Of a stretch of DNA of 64,000 nucleotides, positions 11,699-20,888 are shown one piece after another; positions within the stretch are counted from its first letter, which is position 1, and every line of letters starts with the position of its first letter. A program made the translations under genes and the position numbers. Source of the stretch: Comamonadaceae bacterium (GTDB taxonomy: Bacteria; Pseudomonadota; Gammaproteobacteria; Burkholderiales; Burkholderiaceae_C); contig JAECRA010000010.1 in NCBI GenBank assembly GCA_015999985.1, forward strand, positions 1 to 64,000. The letters run 5' to 3'. The notes beneath the pieces are model-generated. The model saw only the letters and a program-made list of their open reading frames with translations. It was not told the origin of the DNA and made no database searches.

Positions 11699-12050
11699 GC
11701 GGGCCAAAACAGGCTGGATGGACTGTTGGATTATTAGGTGGGGTCCTAGCATATGAGATGAGTTGCGTAGTGACTCATGTTTTCTGAAAACCCGATCCTG
11801 CCGCATGGATATAGCGCTCGAATAGGGGTTGATACCTATTTCGGCCGGGAGGCTGTGTCCCGCATAGTACGTGTTCGTCGTATTTGTGCTGACCGAACAC
11901 CCGCGGCTTTAGCGCTCCACCGCATGTCCTGCAACATCATCATCCCGGTGGTGGCTTTCGATCTGTGTGGTTCGCGCTGGCCAGACTGGTCAGATCAGCG
12001 GTGAACGGTTTATCGCGCCAGCTCAAGCTTTCAAAACGGAGGAGTGGTCC

Positions 12051-13028
12051 ATGTCTTTATCTCGCAGAGTCCTCATTCAAAGCATGGCCGGCTCGGCCGC
12101 GCTATCAGGCATTCCGGTGTGGGCCCAGCCTAGCCCAAGCCGCATCAATGTCGGCTTTGCCGCTGGCGGTACCCTGGACGTGATTGCCCGCCGGCTGGCC
12201 GATCAATTCAAGGGTCGCTATGCCGAGACCGTGATCGTCGAGTCCAAGGTGGGTGCGGGTGGACGCATTGCGAACGAAGCTGTGAAGAACGCTGCACCTG
12301 ACGGCGGAACGATGGTGCTGTCTCCATCTTCTCCCATCGTGATTTTTCCGCATGTCTACAGCAAGCTCTCTTACGATCCTCAGAAGGATCTGAAAGGCGT
12401 CACCCCGATCTGCTCCAACGCGCAGGTGTTCGTGGTGGGTCCCAGCGTGCCGGAATCAGTGCGAACCTTAAGCCAATTCATTGACTGGGCCAAGGCGAAT
12501 CCTTCTGCAGGCTCTTACGGAACCCCTGCCGCGGGGTCCATCATGCATTTCCAGGGCCTGGTGTTTCAGAAGCAGGCGGGGATTCAACTCACGCATGTGG
12601 CCTACAGAGGCATGGCCGCCGTTGTGCCGGATTTGATCAGCGGAAATTTACCGAGTTCGATGGCGGTGATGGGCGATGTCACCCAGTACATTGCCAATGG
12701 AAGACTGCGTGCGTTGGCTGTGACCAGCGAAAAGCGCTCGCGCTTTCTTCCCGCGGTACCTACTTTCGCAGAGCTGGGTTTCGGAGAAGTGACTGGCGTG
12801 GATTGGTATGGCCTTTTTGTTCCCGCCAAAACACCGCAGTCCATAGTCGACAAGCTTCATGCCAATGCGATCGCCGCCGTCAAGGAACCGGTGGTCGCAG
12901 AGTCACTGGAAAAAGCAGGCTTTGATCCCTACACGCTTGATCAGGCAGAGTTCGCCAAGCGGATACAAGCCGAAACGCTGCGATGGGGGCCTGTCGTCAA
13001 GGCGTCCGGATTCACCCCCGAAAGCTGA
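12051..13028 (+). CDS. Bug/TctC-family tripartite tricarboxylate transporter substrate-binding protein
   Basis: Signal peptide MSLSRRVLIQSMAGSAALSGIPVWAQ; AGGTLDVIARRLADQF...VVESKVGAGGRIANEAV. Confidence 0.9.
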   Translation: MSLSRRVLIQSMAGSAALSGIPVWAQPSPSRINVGFAAGGTLDVIARRLADQFKGRYAETVIVESKVGAGGRIANEAVKNAAPDGGTMVLSPSSPIVIFPHVYSKLSYDPQKDLKGVTPICSNAQVFVVGPSVPESVRTLSQFIDWAKANPSAGSYGTPAAGSIMHFQGLVFQKQAGIQLTHVAYRGMAAVVPDLISGNLPSSMAVMGDVTQYIANGRLRALAVTSEKRSRFLPAVPTFAELGFGEVTGVDWYGLFVPAKTPQSIVDKLHANAIAAVKEPVVAESLEKAGFDPYTLDQAEFAKRIQAETLRWGPVVKASGFTPES

Positions 13029-13088
13029 TCCCGCTGTCCCGGTCAGCGCTTCAAGTCGCACAGAGCGCTGAACCGAACAAGCCCACAG

Positions 13089-14794
13089 TCATGCGACGAC
13101 ATCGATCAACTGCATCATCCCCATGTCTTCGTGGTCGAGTGCATGACAGTGCCAGACGAATTTCCCCGTGAAGTCTGTGAATCGCATGCGGAACGTCACA
13201 TTGCCGTTGGGGGGCACTGGAATGGTATCTGCCCAAAACGGGGTGACAGGCAGGCCGTTGACCTTGACGATGTAGCTGTCGTTGATATGAATGTGAAACG
13301 GATGCGGATATCCATTGACGCTATGGATGGTCCATTCCTCGACGGCATCGAGAGCCACCGTCTGAGTGACCGTGAGTGAAGACTGAAACGGCACGAGCTT
13401 GACCCCCACGGCGCCGCCCACAAAGACCGTATTCGCCATGAAGCCTTCTTCGGGAGGAGCGAACCAATCCTCGCCCTCCGGGATGGGCTTGAAGATCCGG
13501 TCATCATCCCTGTTGAGCACTGCAAGTACCAGGTTGCGCTGCTTGCCTCCATGGGCTGCCAACTCCTGGTCAGTGATCGCCACGTGGTCTTTATATCTGG
13601 GCAGGTCCGATGCAGAAGGCATCGGCGTATTGATGGGGGAGCCCTCCACCACGATGCGCGCCACGATTTCTTCGTCAACCTCACTGGAGGGTGCCTTCAC
13701 GGCACGCAAGTAATAAGTCCCGGGTATGTCGCTGGCTTTCACCACAACGGAATGGCGGTTGCCAGGATAGAGTGCGTTGCCAGGCCAATTAGCGTCAGTA
13801 AACAGGTTTGCGTTTCCAGCGTTCATCGGTTTGAACAGACGATCGTAGACGTTTCCATCCTTGGCGTAGGCCCAGAGTGTGTGATCGTCCAGTACCGGGT
13901 TGAACGGGTAGAACGAAGACGAGTTGATCAGGTGCCAGTTTTGTATTTCGCCCGGTCGCATCACAATGGTCGGCTGATAGGCGCCATTGAGCAGGAAGGC
14001 GGACGTCGGGGCGTTGACCGAATCCTTGAACGAGTCTGTGCGCCCCGCCTCGTTCAAACTCACCTTGTGCACAAAGATGACCCGCTCCCGGATGTTTGGG
14101 GAGGTGATGAACCGATCTGACAGGTCGCGAATAATGATGGCACCGAACATGCCGCTGGAGACCTGCCCGTTGGACGAGCCATGCAAGTGCGGGTGATACC
14201 AGTAGATTCCGTTTTGGTGTTCCGAAGGAATGGCCAACTCATGTTGCCGGCTTTTTCCAGGAAATACGCCGCCGTCTGCGGTGTCTACGACATAGTCCCC
14301 AAACACGCCAGGGCGGAACTCGCGCGGGTCCACGTGCAGGCCATGGAAGTGAAGGTTCGTGCTGTTCTGGAAGTTGAGATATTCGACGCCCGTTTGCCGA
14401 GTGTTGGGAGGCAACTGGTTGTTGAGCAGAATTCTGAGCATGTCACCCGGGTTGACTACGAGTGTCGGGGCCGTGTATTGGCCATTGAAACTGCGCAAAT
14501 GTGTCTGGGTTGGCGTTGCCTTGCCGGGGTAGGCAGGAGGCTGAACTTGCGCAATGTCCAGAGTTTGCGTGGTGTATTGGGCGTTGAGCTCCAGTTCCAG
14601 CTTGCCGTTCACGGAGGTCAGAACTTGCGGTTCGGGCAAGGTGTCTTCGGTGCCGTCGTCGCCTGCACTGCCGCAGCCTGCAAGCGGCAACACCGTAGTG
14701 CCAGTCGCCAGAGCAACCATCCATTGAAGCGTTGCACGCCGGCTTGGTTGATCAGGCGCAGTGTGGGTGTTTTCGGGTGAACTTGATTCGATCA
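13089..14794 (-). CDS. Multicopper oxidase family protein (Tat/lipoprotein signal)
   Basis: SRRATLQWMVALATGTTVLPLAGC; copper motifs HFHGLH, YWYHPHLHG, HPFHIHIN, HCHALDHEDMGMM. Confidence 0.92.
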
Positions 14795-14806
14795 TGGTGA
14801 CGTCTT

Positions 14807-15901
14807 TCAAGCAAATGCCACGAGGTTGGGACGAGGCTGAACCTGTATCGAAGGAAAGTCGCCGCAAGCTGAGCAACGGTTGTTGCCCCATGCATGCACA
14901 CCTTGGTCGCTGAGCGCCAAAACATGCCCGACTCCAGCAGACAGCTGCGTGACGCGGCGCAGGCCGGCCAGGCGCACTGGGCGTGCAGAAGCCGAAGGCG
15001 CTTCGGGACCCAATTGCCCCAGCCCGTTCCAACCCCAGGCGAAAACATCGCCATGAACTGAGGTGGCTACCGTGTAGAACATCCCGCCGTTGATCTGGGC
15101 GACCGGAAACCGCGTTCCTACGCGGGTGGGGCGCGTGAGATGGCGTGCATTGACATCTCCGGCTTGCCCGTGGTGGTTGGAGCCCCATGCCCAGAGCCTA
15201 GCGGCTTCGTCGACCGCAAGGCTATGGGTGTCGCCAGCCGCAATGCGCCTTATGCGCGCGGGTAGGTCCAGTTTGCGAGGCAAGGCTTTTTCCAGCAGAT
15301 CCCCCTGGCCCAGCTGTCCCGCAGCGTTGGCACCCCAGGTCCATACGTTGCCCTTGCGATCCAGCGCCATGACATGGCTATGGCCAGCAGCCAGCAAGGC
15401 AATGGGAGGCAGCGCTTCAATCCGCGCGGGCAGAGCAACCAGCACTTCACTGACGCGCCCCAACTGTCCTTGCACACGCATCCCCCAAGACCAGACGGCA
15501 CCGTCCGCATACATCGCGATGGTTGCTGATTCAGTCTGCACGACCTGTGTGGGCGACGCAGGCACACCCGCGATGGGTGCGCGCTGTATACCGTTTTCAG
15601 GCGAGACCACCGGACGACAAGACAATACCTGTCCTTCCCGACGTACAGCGACCGTGTCGGCATGGCCGTCAGCTACCAGGGCGAATGGCAGGCTTGCGGG
15701 ATTCAAGCGCTGCGGCACAGGCTGCGCATACCGGTTATGACCGATCTCCGTGGGGTTGGATAGACACAAGTCACTGGGGTAGCCTGGAGGCAACTTGGCG
15801 CCCAGTACCTTGACGCTTCCCCAGCCCCACGCTTGCCCACTGCTGTCAAGTGCGACGGAGCGGTCTCGCCCGGCGCTGACCTGTTCGATCTTTATCGTCA
15901 T
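14807..15901 (-). CDS. RCC1-repeat protein
   Basis: Repeats such as HVMALDRKGNVWTWGANAAGQLGQGD, HSLAVDEAARLWAWGSNHHGQAGD, YTVATSVHGDVFAWGWNGLGQLG; start set at MTIKIEQVSAGRD. Confidence 0.88.
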   Translation of the reverse strand: MTIKIEQVSAGRDRSVALDSSGQAWGWGSVKVLGAKLPPGYPSDLCLSNPTEIGHNRYAQPVPQRLNPASLPFALVADGHADTVAVRREGQVLSCRPVVSPENGIQRAPIAGVPASPTQVVQTESATIAMYADGAVWSWGMRVQGQLGRVSEVLVALPARIEALPPIALLAAGHSHVMALDRKGNVWTWGANAAGQLGQGDLLEKALPRKLDLPARIRRIAAGDTHSLAVDEAARLWAWGSNHHGQAGDVNARHLTRPTRVGTRFPVAQINGGMFYTVATSVHGDVFAWGWNGLGQLGPEAPSASARPVRLAGLRRVTQLSAGVGHVLALSDQGVHAWGNNRCSACGDFPSIQVQPRPNLVAFA

Positions 15902-15923
15902 GATCTGCCATCCTTCTGTACGG

Positions 15924-15937
15924 GATGCAATTGCATC
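15924..15937. promoter_or_regulatory. Perfect 14-bp palindrome upstream of the RCC1 gene
   Basis: GATGCAATTGCATC; differs at one position from 5411-5424 GATGCTATTGCATC. Confidence 0.45.
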
Positions 15938-16371
15938 TCGATGTAACGGATTTTGACAGTAATAGCTCTTGTGATGTGAGGTTTGGTGGCGCGTTGAAAA
16001 CCAATTGCTTACAAATTTGTGCAAGAGTGCCTGAGCAAACAGACATGGTCTACAAAGCTGGCCTCTCCGGGAGCCGCGCCCTGACCGCCAAGGCGCGCGG
16101 CTTTCCACCCACAACGGGGACCGGCGTCCCGCTTGAGTGTATGCCGATGTCGCGTTCTTACGCAGCCTTGCTCAGAACTTTGCGGTCTGTGCCTTGCCCT
16201 GTTCACGAACGCCTTGATCTTACTTTGCTCAGGTATTTACGGGATAGCACACTAGGCCATGGTGCCGTCTTGCAGCGACGCCACGGCCCTGGGATATCTG
16301 AAATCCGAGTTAACGCGGTTCGTCTGAAAGCGCTGGTATGGTCCTGCGGGACTGCTGTTAGGCTAGCGGCA

Positions 16372-16692
16372 ATGTTCACATCCACGTTCACTTTCTCGCC
16401 GGGTGACTTCACGGAAGAGTTCCATCGGCTGGATCAGCGCATTGCCGAGGTCGCGAAGTCCATCCCTGGCTACCTGGGCGAAGAGGCATGGGAAAACCCG
16501 TCAACAGGCCTGGTCTCGAACGTCTATTACTGGGAGTCCATGGACGCCCTCATGCAGTTGGTGCACCACCCCTCTCATCAGATCGCGAAGGCTAGGCAGG
16601 ATGAATGGCTGAAGGGCTACCAGGTGGTGATTGCGGAGGTCCTGCGCACTTACGGAGACCATCGCATGGCTCATCCGTTGCAGGGCAAGTAA
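16372..16692 (+). CDS. Antibiotic biosynthesis monooxygenase (ABM)-like protein
   Basis: FTSTFTFSPGDFTEEFHRLDQRIAEVAKSIPGYLGEEAWENPSTGLVSNVYYWESMDALMQLVHHPSHQIAKAR. Confidence 0.8.
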   Translation: MFTSTFTFSPGDFTEEFHRLDQRIAEVAKSIPGYLGEEAWENPSTGLVSNVYYWESMDALMQLVHHPSHQIAKARQDEWLKGYQVVIAEVLRTYGDHRMAHPLQGK

Positions 16693-16823
16693 GAGCGCCT
16701 GGGGAATTTCTCCCACGCTCGGTCACACCGAGTGGTCGGTGTTGACCTCAAGTGGTATTTCCTGGGAGCGCTAAGCTCCAGCTTGGAAATTTGGTGGCTC
16801 TGCTGACGCTGCAATGCCAAGCT

Positions 16824-16928
16824 GGCGCTTGCCTCTTTGTGCCTCCCTACATCATCACCGAGTAGGAGCTGGGCACGCTGGTCGAGATCACGGCCGAATC
16901 TCTGAACGCGGCCCGGAAATCCCTTTAG
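16824..16928 (+). pseudogene. Possible C-terminal remnant of a class III aminotransferase
   Basis: Reads GACLFVPPYIITE*ELGTLVEITAESLNAARKSL* with an in-frame TAG; no upstream reading frame. Confidence 0.3.
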
Positions 16929-17133
16929 AAGTCACTGCACTATGCCAAAAACCTTCACCCCATGCGCTGTCACTGGAAACAGTGCCATGCTTGCGGAGAT
17001 TGAGTGCTTTGATTCCGGCGACACATTGTTTCCAAACTGGAGAAAGTCTTGTTCTAGTTTGGTGGTTTTAAACACCCTCGTGTCGGCGCAAACTACGTCT
17101 TACGGAGCCGGCCACTAGCCTTCCAAGCCAAAA

Positions 17134-17185
17134 GCCTCCTCCGCGATGAGTCCGAAAAGTAAAGCGGATTCATTGAAGAGGAGGC
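17134..17185 (+). ncRNA. Structured 5'UTR hairpin (copy 1)
   Basis: GCCTCCTC-cgcgatgag-TCCG-aaaagtaaag-CGGA-ttcattgaa-GAGGAGGC nested stems, 51 nt before the start codon. Confidence 0.5.
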
Positions 17186-17236
17186 CGCCTGTTGGGCAGT
17201 CTCGCTGGACCAAAGATTCACTCAAAGGAAAAGATC

Positions 17237-17539
17237 ATGCAAGTTAAAAAAATCGCCCTCGCTTCCCTGTTCGCCGTGGTTCTGTCTGGTAACGCTTTTG
17301 CAGCGCAACCTGCGTCTGGGGAAGGCCCTCTGTTTCTGAACGAAGCCTCGGGAGTGAGCACATTGACTCGCGAAGCCGTGCGTCAGCAAGCCATTGCCAC
17401 CCCGCCTGCTACAGATGCCTATAACGCATTCGCAGTCGATACCTCTGTGCATGGAGATGTCACCCGTGCCGAAGTGCGTGAGTCAACTCGTGATGCCATT
17501 GCCCATGGCTTCCAAGTGAAAAGCGGCGAATTTGCCTAA
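17237..17539 (+). CDS. Small secreted protein, DUF4148-like (copy 1)
   Basis: Signal peptide MQVKKIALASLFAVVLSGNAFAA; LTREAVR and VTRAEVR motifs. Confidence 0.8.
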   Translation: MQVKKIALASLFAVVLSGNAFAAQPASGEGPLFLNEASGVSTLTREAVRQQAIATPPATDAYNAFAVDTSVHGDVTRAEVRESTRDAIAHGFQVKSGEFA

Positions 17540-17576
17540 GGGCACCTGAAGCGGCCTGCAACGAAGCCGCGCAGAC

Positions 17577-17613
17577 CAAAAGAAACGAGATGCTTGTCAT
17601 CTCGTTTCTTTTT
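17577..17613 (+). terminator. Rho-independent terminator of small secreted protein copy 1
   Basis: aaaagaaacgagatg-cttgt-catctcgtttcttttt. Confidence 0.88.
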
Positions 17614-17777
17614 CTACATTTGGCAATCGGAACTGCAGATTCTAAATGCGCCCGATGAACCCCACCCGCTGGAGTCCGCGTCAGCGCGAGGAAGATTAAC
17701 CGGGTTCGCCAAGCTGAATCAGGGCGGTGAAACTTGAAAAACTAATCCGCCTGGAGTCTGAACTGTGTCGGAGAAAA

Positions 17778-18462
17778 TCAGTTGATTTTCTTGCTTCCGA
17801 TATAGGAGTAAACGGTTGAATCTGAAGATAGAATTATTTGAAGGTGATTTTTTAGAGGGCCCGCCGAGGTGCTGAATAAAACTCCATTAATTACAGTCCC
17901 GGCGGGCAAGGCGGCGCCGCTCATTCCGACAACCCCACCTGTATTGAAATAGCTCAAACTCCACACGGGAAGCACAGTGGTCAAATGGACAACAAATACA
18001 TTGGCTGTTGGTCCATGTGGGACCACGGTCCCTGTCATAACCGTACCCAAGTTCTTGTCCACCAGATGTAGGCTGGTTCCCGAGATTACTGGGTTCAATA
18101 CGACCGGGGGAAGTGGTGGTTTTTCTGGGTCACTAGGGACACCAGGGTTGCCAAAACCAATATCACCACAATCGAAAATCGCCTGACTGTACTTTCCGTT
18201 AATGGCAGAACTTGAAGGCGGCTCGTCATAAACGCTATCGTAGCGTATTACGTAATTTTTTCTCTCCCGCGATCCAAGTATTCCTGCATTCTCGAAGCTT
18301 AAGTTGAGTTTATCTTCGGTTGACGCGGTTCCGGAGTAAGTGCCAGCCTTGAAAGTAGAATTTTCAGCGTATGTGCCGGAAGCTTCGTTGTATGTGGCAG
18401 AGGACGCATTTCCGGTGATATGGGCTTTGCCGTATAAGACGCTCGTCGATAAATCCGTCTAA
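17778..18462 (-). pseudogene. Open frame encoding an apparent secreted/surface-protein C-terminal part with no usable start codon
   Basis: Frame of ORF 17778..18098 stays open upstream to an in-frame TAG: TDLSTSVLYGKAHITGNASSATYNEASGTYAENSTFKAGTYSGTASTEDKLNLSFENAGILGS...PEKPPLPPVVLNPVISGT... Confidence 0.5.
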
Positions 18463-18938
18463 GGCGTGAACAGCTTTGAAAACAGTTTAAGGATGGACTC
18501 AAACGCATGGAGATGGACCTCTCGCTTTCGCCGTTGATCCCTTGAATAGCGATGCCTGAAGCGCACCGGTACGTCGGGTACCTCCTTTTTCCTTAATCCG
18601 AGGAAGTCGCTTAGTTCTAAAGCTTGCGATGATGACATTTGCGAACTGAATCGCATAATTTCTTACAAAATATGCGGTCCTATTGTGTATGGACGGTTGC
18701 TTTAAATAACATAGCAAACATTCGTTTGCGGTGGACGTTCTGAAGCATTATTTAAGCCCTAGATAATCGAATCGGTTTCGCTCTAGTCCTAGCTCGCTTC
18801 ACTATGGAGCAAGCCAGATGCATTGAACTTCCGTATCCTGGATTTGGCCTTGTCGCAACCGTAGTTGAGCAGGCAGGCCGGGTGTGCAGCAAGCGCACCG
18901 ATCACGCTATACAGCAGAACAACACCAGGGAGTTCGAG

Positions 18939-20291
18939 ATGTCATACCTTTCAATAAGCGGAGTGAGTCACCCTGTGAAACGCGTGCGCGCCACTTTCAC
19001 CAGCTTGGCCGTGGCGATGGGTGCCATGTGCCTTGCGTTGCCAGCGCACGCGGCCGTGCCAGCCGCGGAGCGCCAGGTGCTGATTGACCTCTACAACGGC
19101 ACGGCGGGTGATGGCTGGAGCACCAGCACAGGCTGGAAGACAGCTGGCAATTTCAGCGCACCTGGCACCGAGTGCACGTGGTATGGCGTGACCTGTGATG
19201 CCGCCGGCAACCGGGTCACGCGGATTATGATGAGTTCCAACGAACTGACGGGCTCGCTTCCTGCGACTCTGAACACGCTAACGGCACTGGAAATCATCTC
19301 GATTCAGGACAACCAGATCAATGGCTCCATTCCGAGTCTCACCGGACTGACCGAGCTGACTATATTCAGTGCCGGCCTCAATCAACTGACAGGCGTCATT
19401 CCCAGCTTCACCGGATTGACTGCGCTCGAGTATTTTTCCGTTTCCGTCAATCAGCTGAGTGGGCCCATCCCCAGCGTGAGTGGCCTGTCGATGCTGCGGT
19501 CCCTCTACATCGACAACAACCAACTCAGTGGGCCCATTCCCAGTCTAGGCGGGCTGCCGGCGTTGGAATCCTTGCGCGTCGAAAACAACCAATTGAGTGG
19601 CACGCCGCCGGCTGCACCCGCCTCGTTGCTGCCAGGTGGCACCGTCCTGTGCCCCAACTTCCTCCACACCCCGTCCCCAACCGACGCGGCCTGGAACACC
19701 GCACGAAACGGCACATGGTCCAGCGGCTGTACGCCAGGTTACCTGGTCAGCACCGCGACAGGCTCGGGCGGGCGCATAGGGCCGCCCCAAGGTGTGCAAG
19801 CCGGGCTGACGTCCGCCGTCGTGGTCACACCGAACCCCAATTACATCGTTGACGTCGTCTTCAGCACCTGCGGCGGTTCGCTCGCCGGCAACACCTTCAC
19901 TACCGGCCCCGTCAACGCCGACTGCACTGTCAGCGCCTATTTCAAGATTGCACCGGGGGCCATCATGCCGACGGTGTTCGGCACCCCGCCCAATGCAGGT
20001 GATGCGAGTTGCACGCCGGAAATGCCGGGGGCTAGTTCAACCTGCACGGCCACGCCTGCACCCGGGTTCCGGCTGCTGCGCATCGAAGGCTGCGGGGGCA
20101 CGCCCGGTTCCACCAGCCCGTACACCACGGCCCCCATGACCGGTGCGTGCACGGTGTCCGTGACCTTCCAAGCTGTAACCGCAGCGGTTGAACCCACACC
20201 CGTGCCCACGCTGAGTGAATGGGCGTTGATCGCGTTGGGCCTCCTTCTGGGCGGTTTAGGTGTGCGACGGGCTCAACGACAAGCGGCCTGA
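18939..20291 (+). CDS. Leucine-rich-repeat surface protein with IPTL-CTERM sorting domain
   Basis: Signal peptide; CTWYGVTCD, then LRRs NQLSGPIPSVSGLSMLRSLYIDNNQLSGPIPSLGGLPALESL; C-term VPTLSEWALIALGLLLGGLGVRRAQRQ. Confidence 0.9.
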   Translation: MSYLSISGVSHPVKRVRATFTSLAVAMGAMCLALPAHAAVPAAERQVLIDLYNGTAGDGWSTSTGWKTAGNFSAPGTECTWYGVTCDAAGNRVTRIMMSSNELTGSLPATLNTLTALEIISIQDNQINGSIPSLTGLTELTIFSAGLNQLTGVIPSFTGLTALEYFSVSVNQLSGPIPSVSGLSMLRSLYIDNNQLSGPIPSLGGLPALESLRVENNQLSGTPPAAPASLLPGGTVLCPNFLHTPSPTDAAWNTARNGTWSSGCTPGYLVSTATGSGGRIGPPQGVQAGLTSAVVVTPNPNYIVDVVFSTCGGSLAGNTFTTGPVNADCTVSAYFKIAPGAIMPTVFGTPPNAGDASCTPEMPGASSTCTATPAPGFRLLRIEGCGGTPGSTSPYTTAPMTGACTVSVTFQAVTAAVEPTPVPTLSEWALIALGLLLGGLGVRRAQRQAA

Positions 20292-20314
20292 GAAGGTGTG
20301 AATGAACTCGGCGT

Positions 20315-20345
20315 GACTAAGCGGATCCTCAAAAGCCGCTTAGTC
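20315..20345. terminator. Stem-loop 3' of the LRR gene, without a T-tract
   Basis: GACTAAGCGG-atcctcaaaag-CCGCTTAGTC. Confidence 0.45.
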
Positions 20346-20888
20346 CGAGCGTGATGAGCAGCGGCCCGCCAACCGGCCCGCATATCTCTCAGAGGTGGCA
20401 GAAGGGAGTCGAGCTTGCTCATCCATTCTCCATACAGCGCCATAAAACCCAAGGTAAGAGACCGGAAAGTGCGGGCCTCGAAATTTTTATCTTCGGATAC
20501 ATAAAAATCATGAAAAATTAGGGTGCTTCCTTGTTTTTTCGGTGTCCAAAGAATGAGTTAAATAGGTGGTAGGAAAAATTTGAGGAGGCTCATCGAGTGC
20601 GGCGCGGACCGGCTTTTGGCCTCCCATTCATTTGGTTAATTGAATATTTCTTTGGTTAATTCAATGAACCCTGCTGTTCTTTCACTCAATGCTGTGAGAA
20701 ATAATTTTTTGAGCGGCACTGGGCGCATAAAACTTAGTGGTACTGAATTGCTGTCGCTGAATTGTTGGTCAGCAAAGAACAAGCTTGGCCTGTGTAGTTC
20801 TTTTCAGTATCTATAGCCGTGGGAAAGGATTGCGTAATCGCTATTCATTATTTACACTTCGGGGTCTTGGTAATCCTTTTGTCTCACC

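Larger units (their letters stand above)
17085..17607 (+). repeat. 523-bp direct repeat, copy 1 (no mismatch seen against 27405-27927)
   Basis: Line-by-line comparison at offset 10320; degenerate similarity continues about 50 bp further 5'. Confidence 0.97.

Noticed and set aside
14181-14780. 199-aa plus-strand ORF antisense to the multicopper oxidase
   Set aside because: Fully antisense to a well-supported CDS with all copper motifs; shadow ORF.
17134-17185. Hammerhead-ribozyme-like string GATGAG-tcc-GAAA inside the leader
   Set aside because: Only the CUGAUGA/GAAA-like core letters are partly present; no proper stem II and no stem I/III arrangement with a cleavage site. The nested hairpin explains it better.
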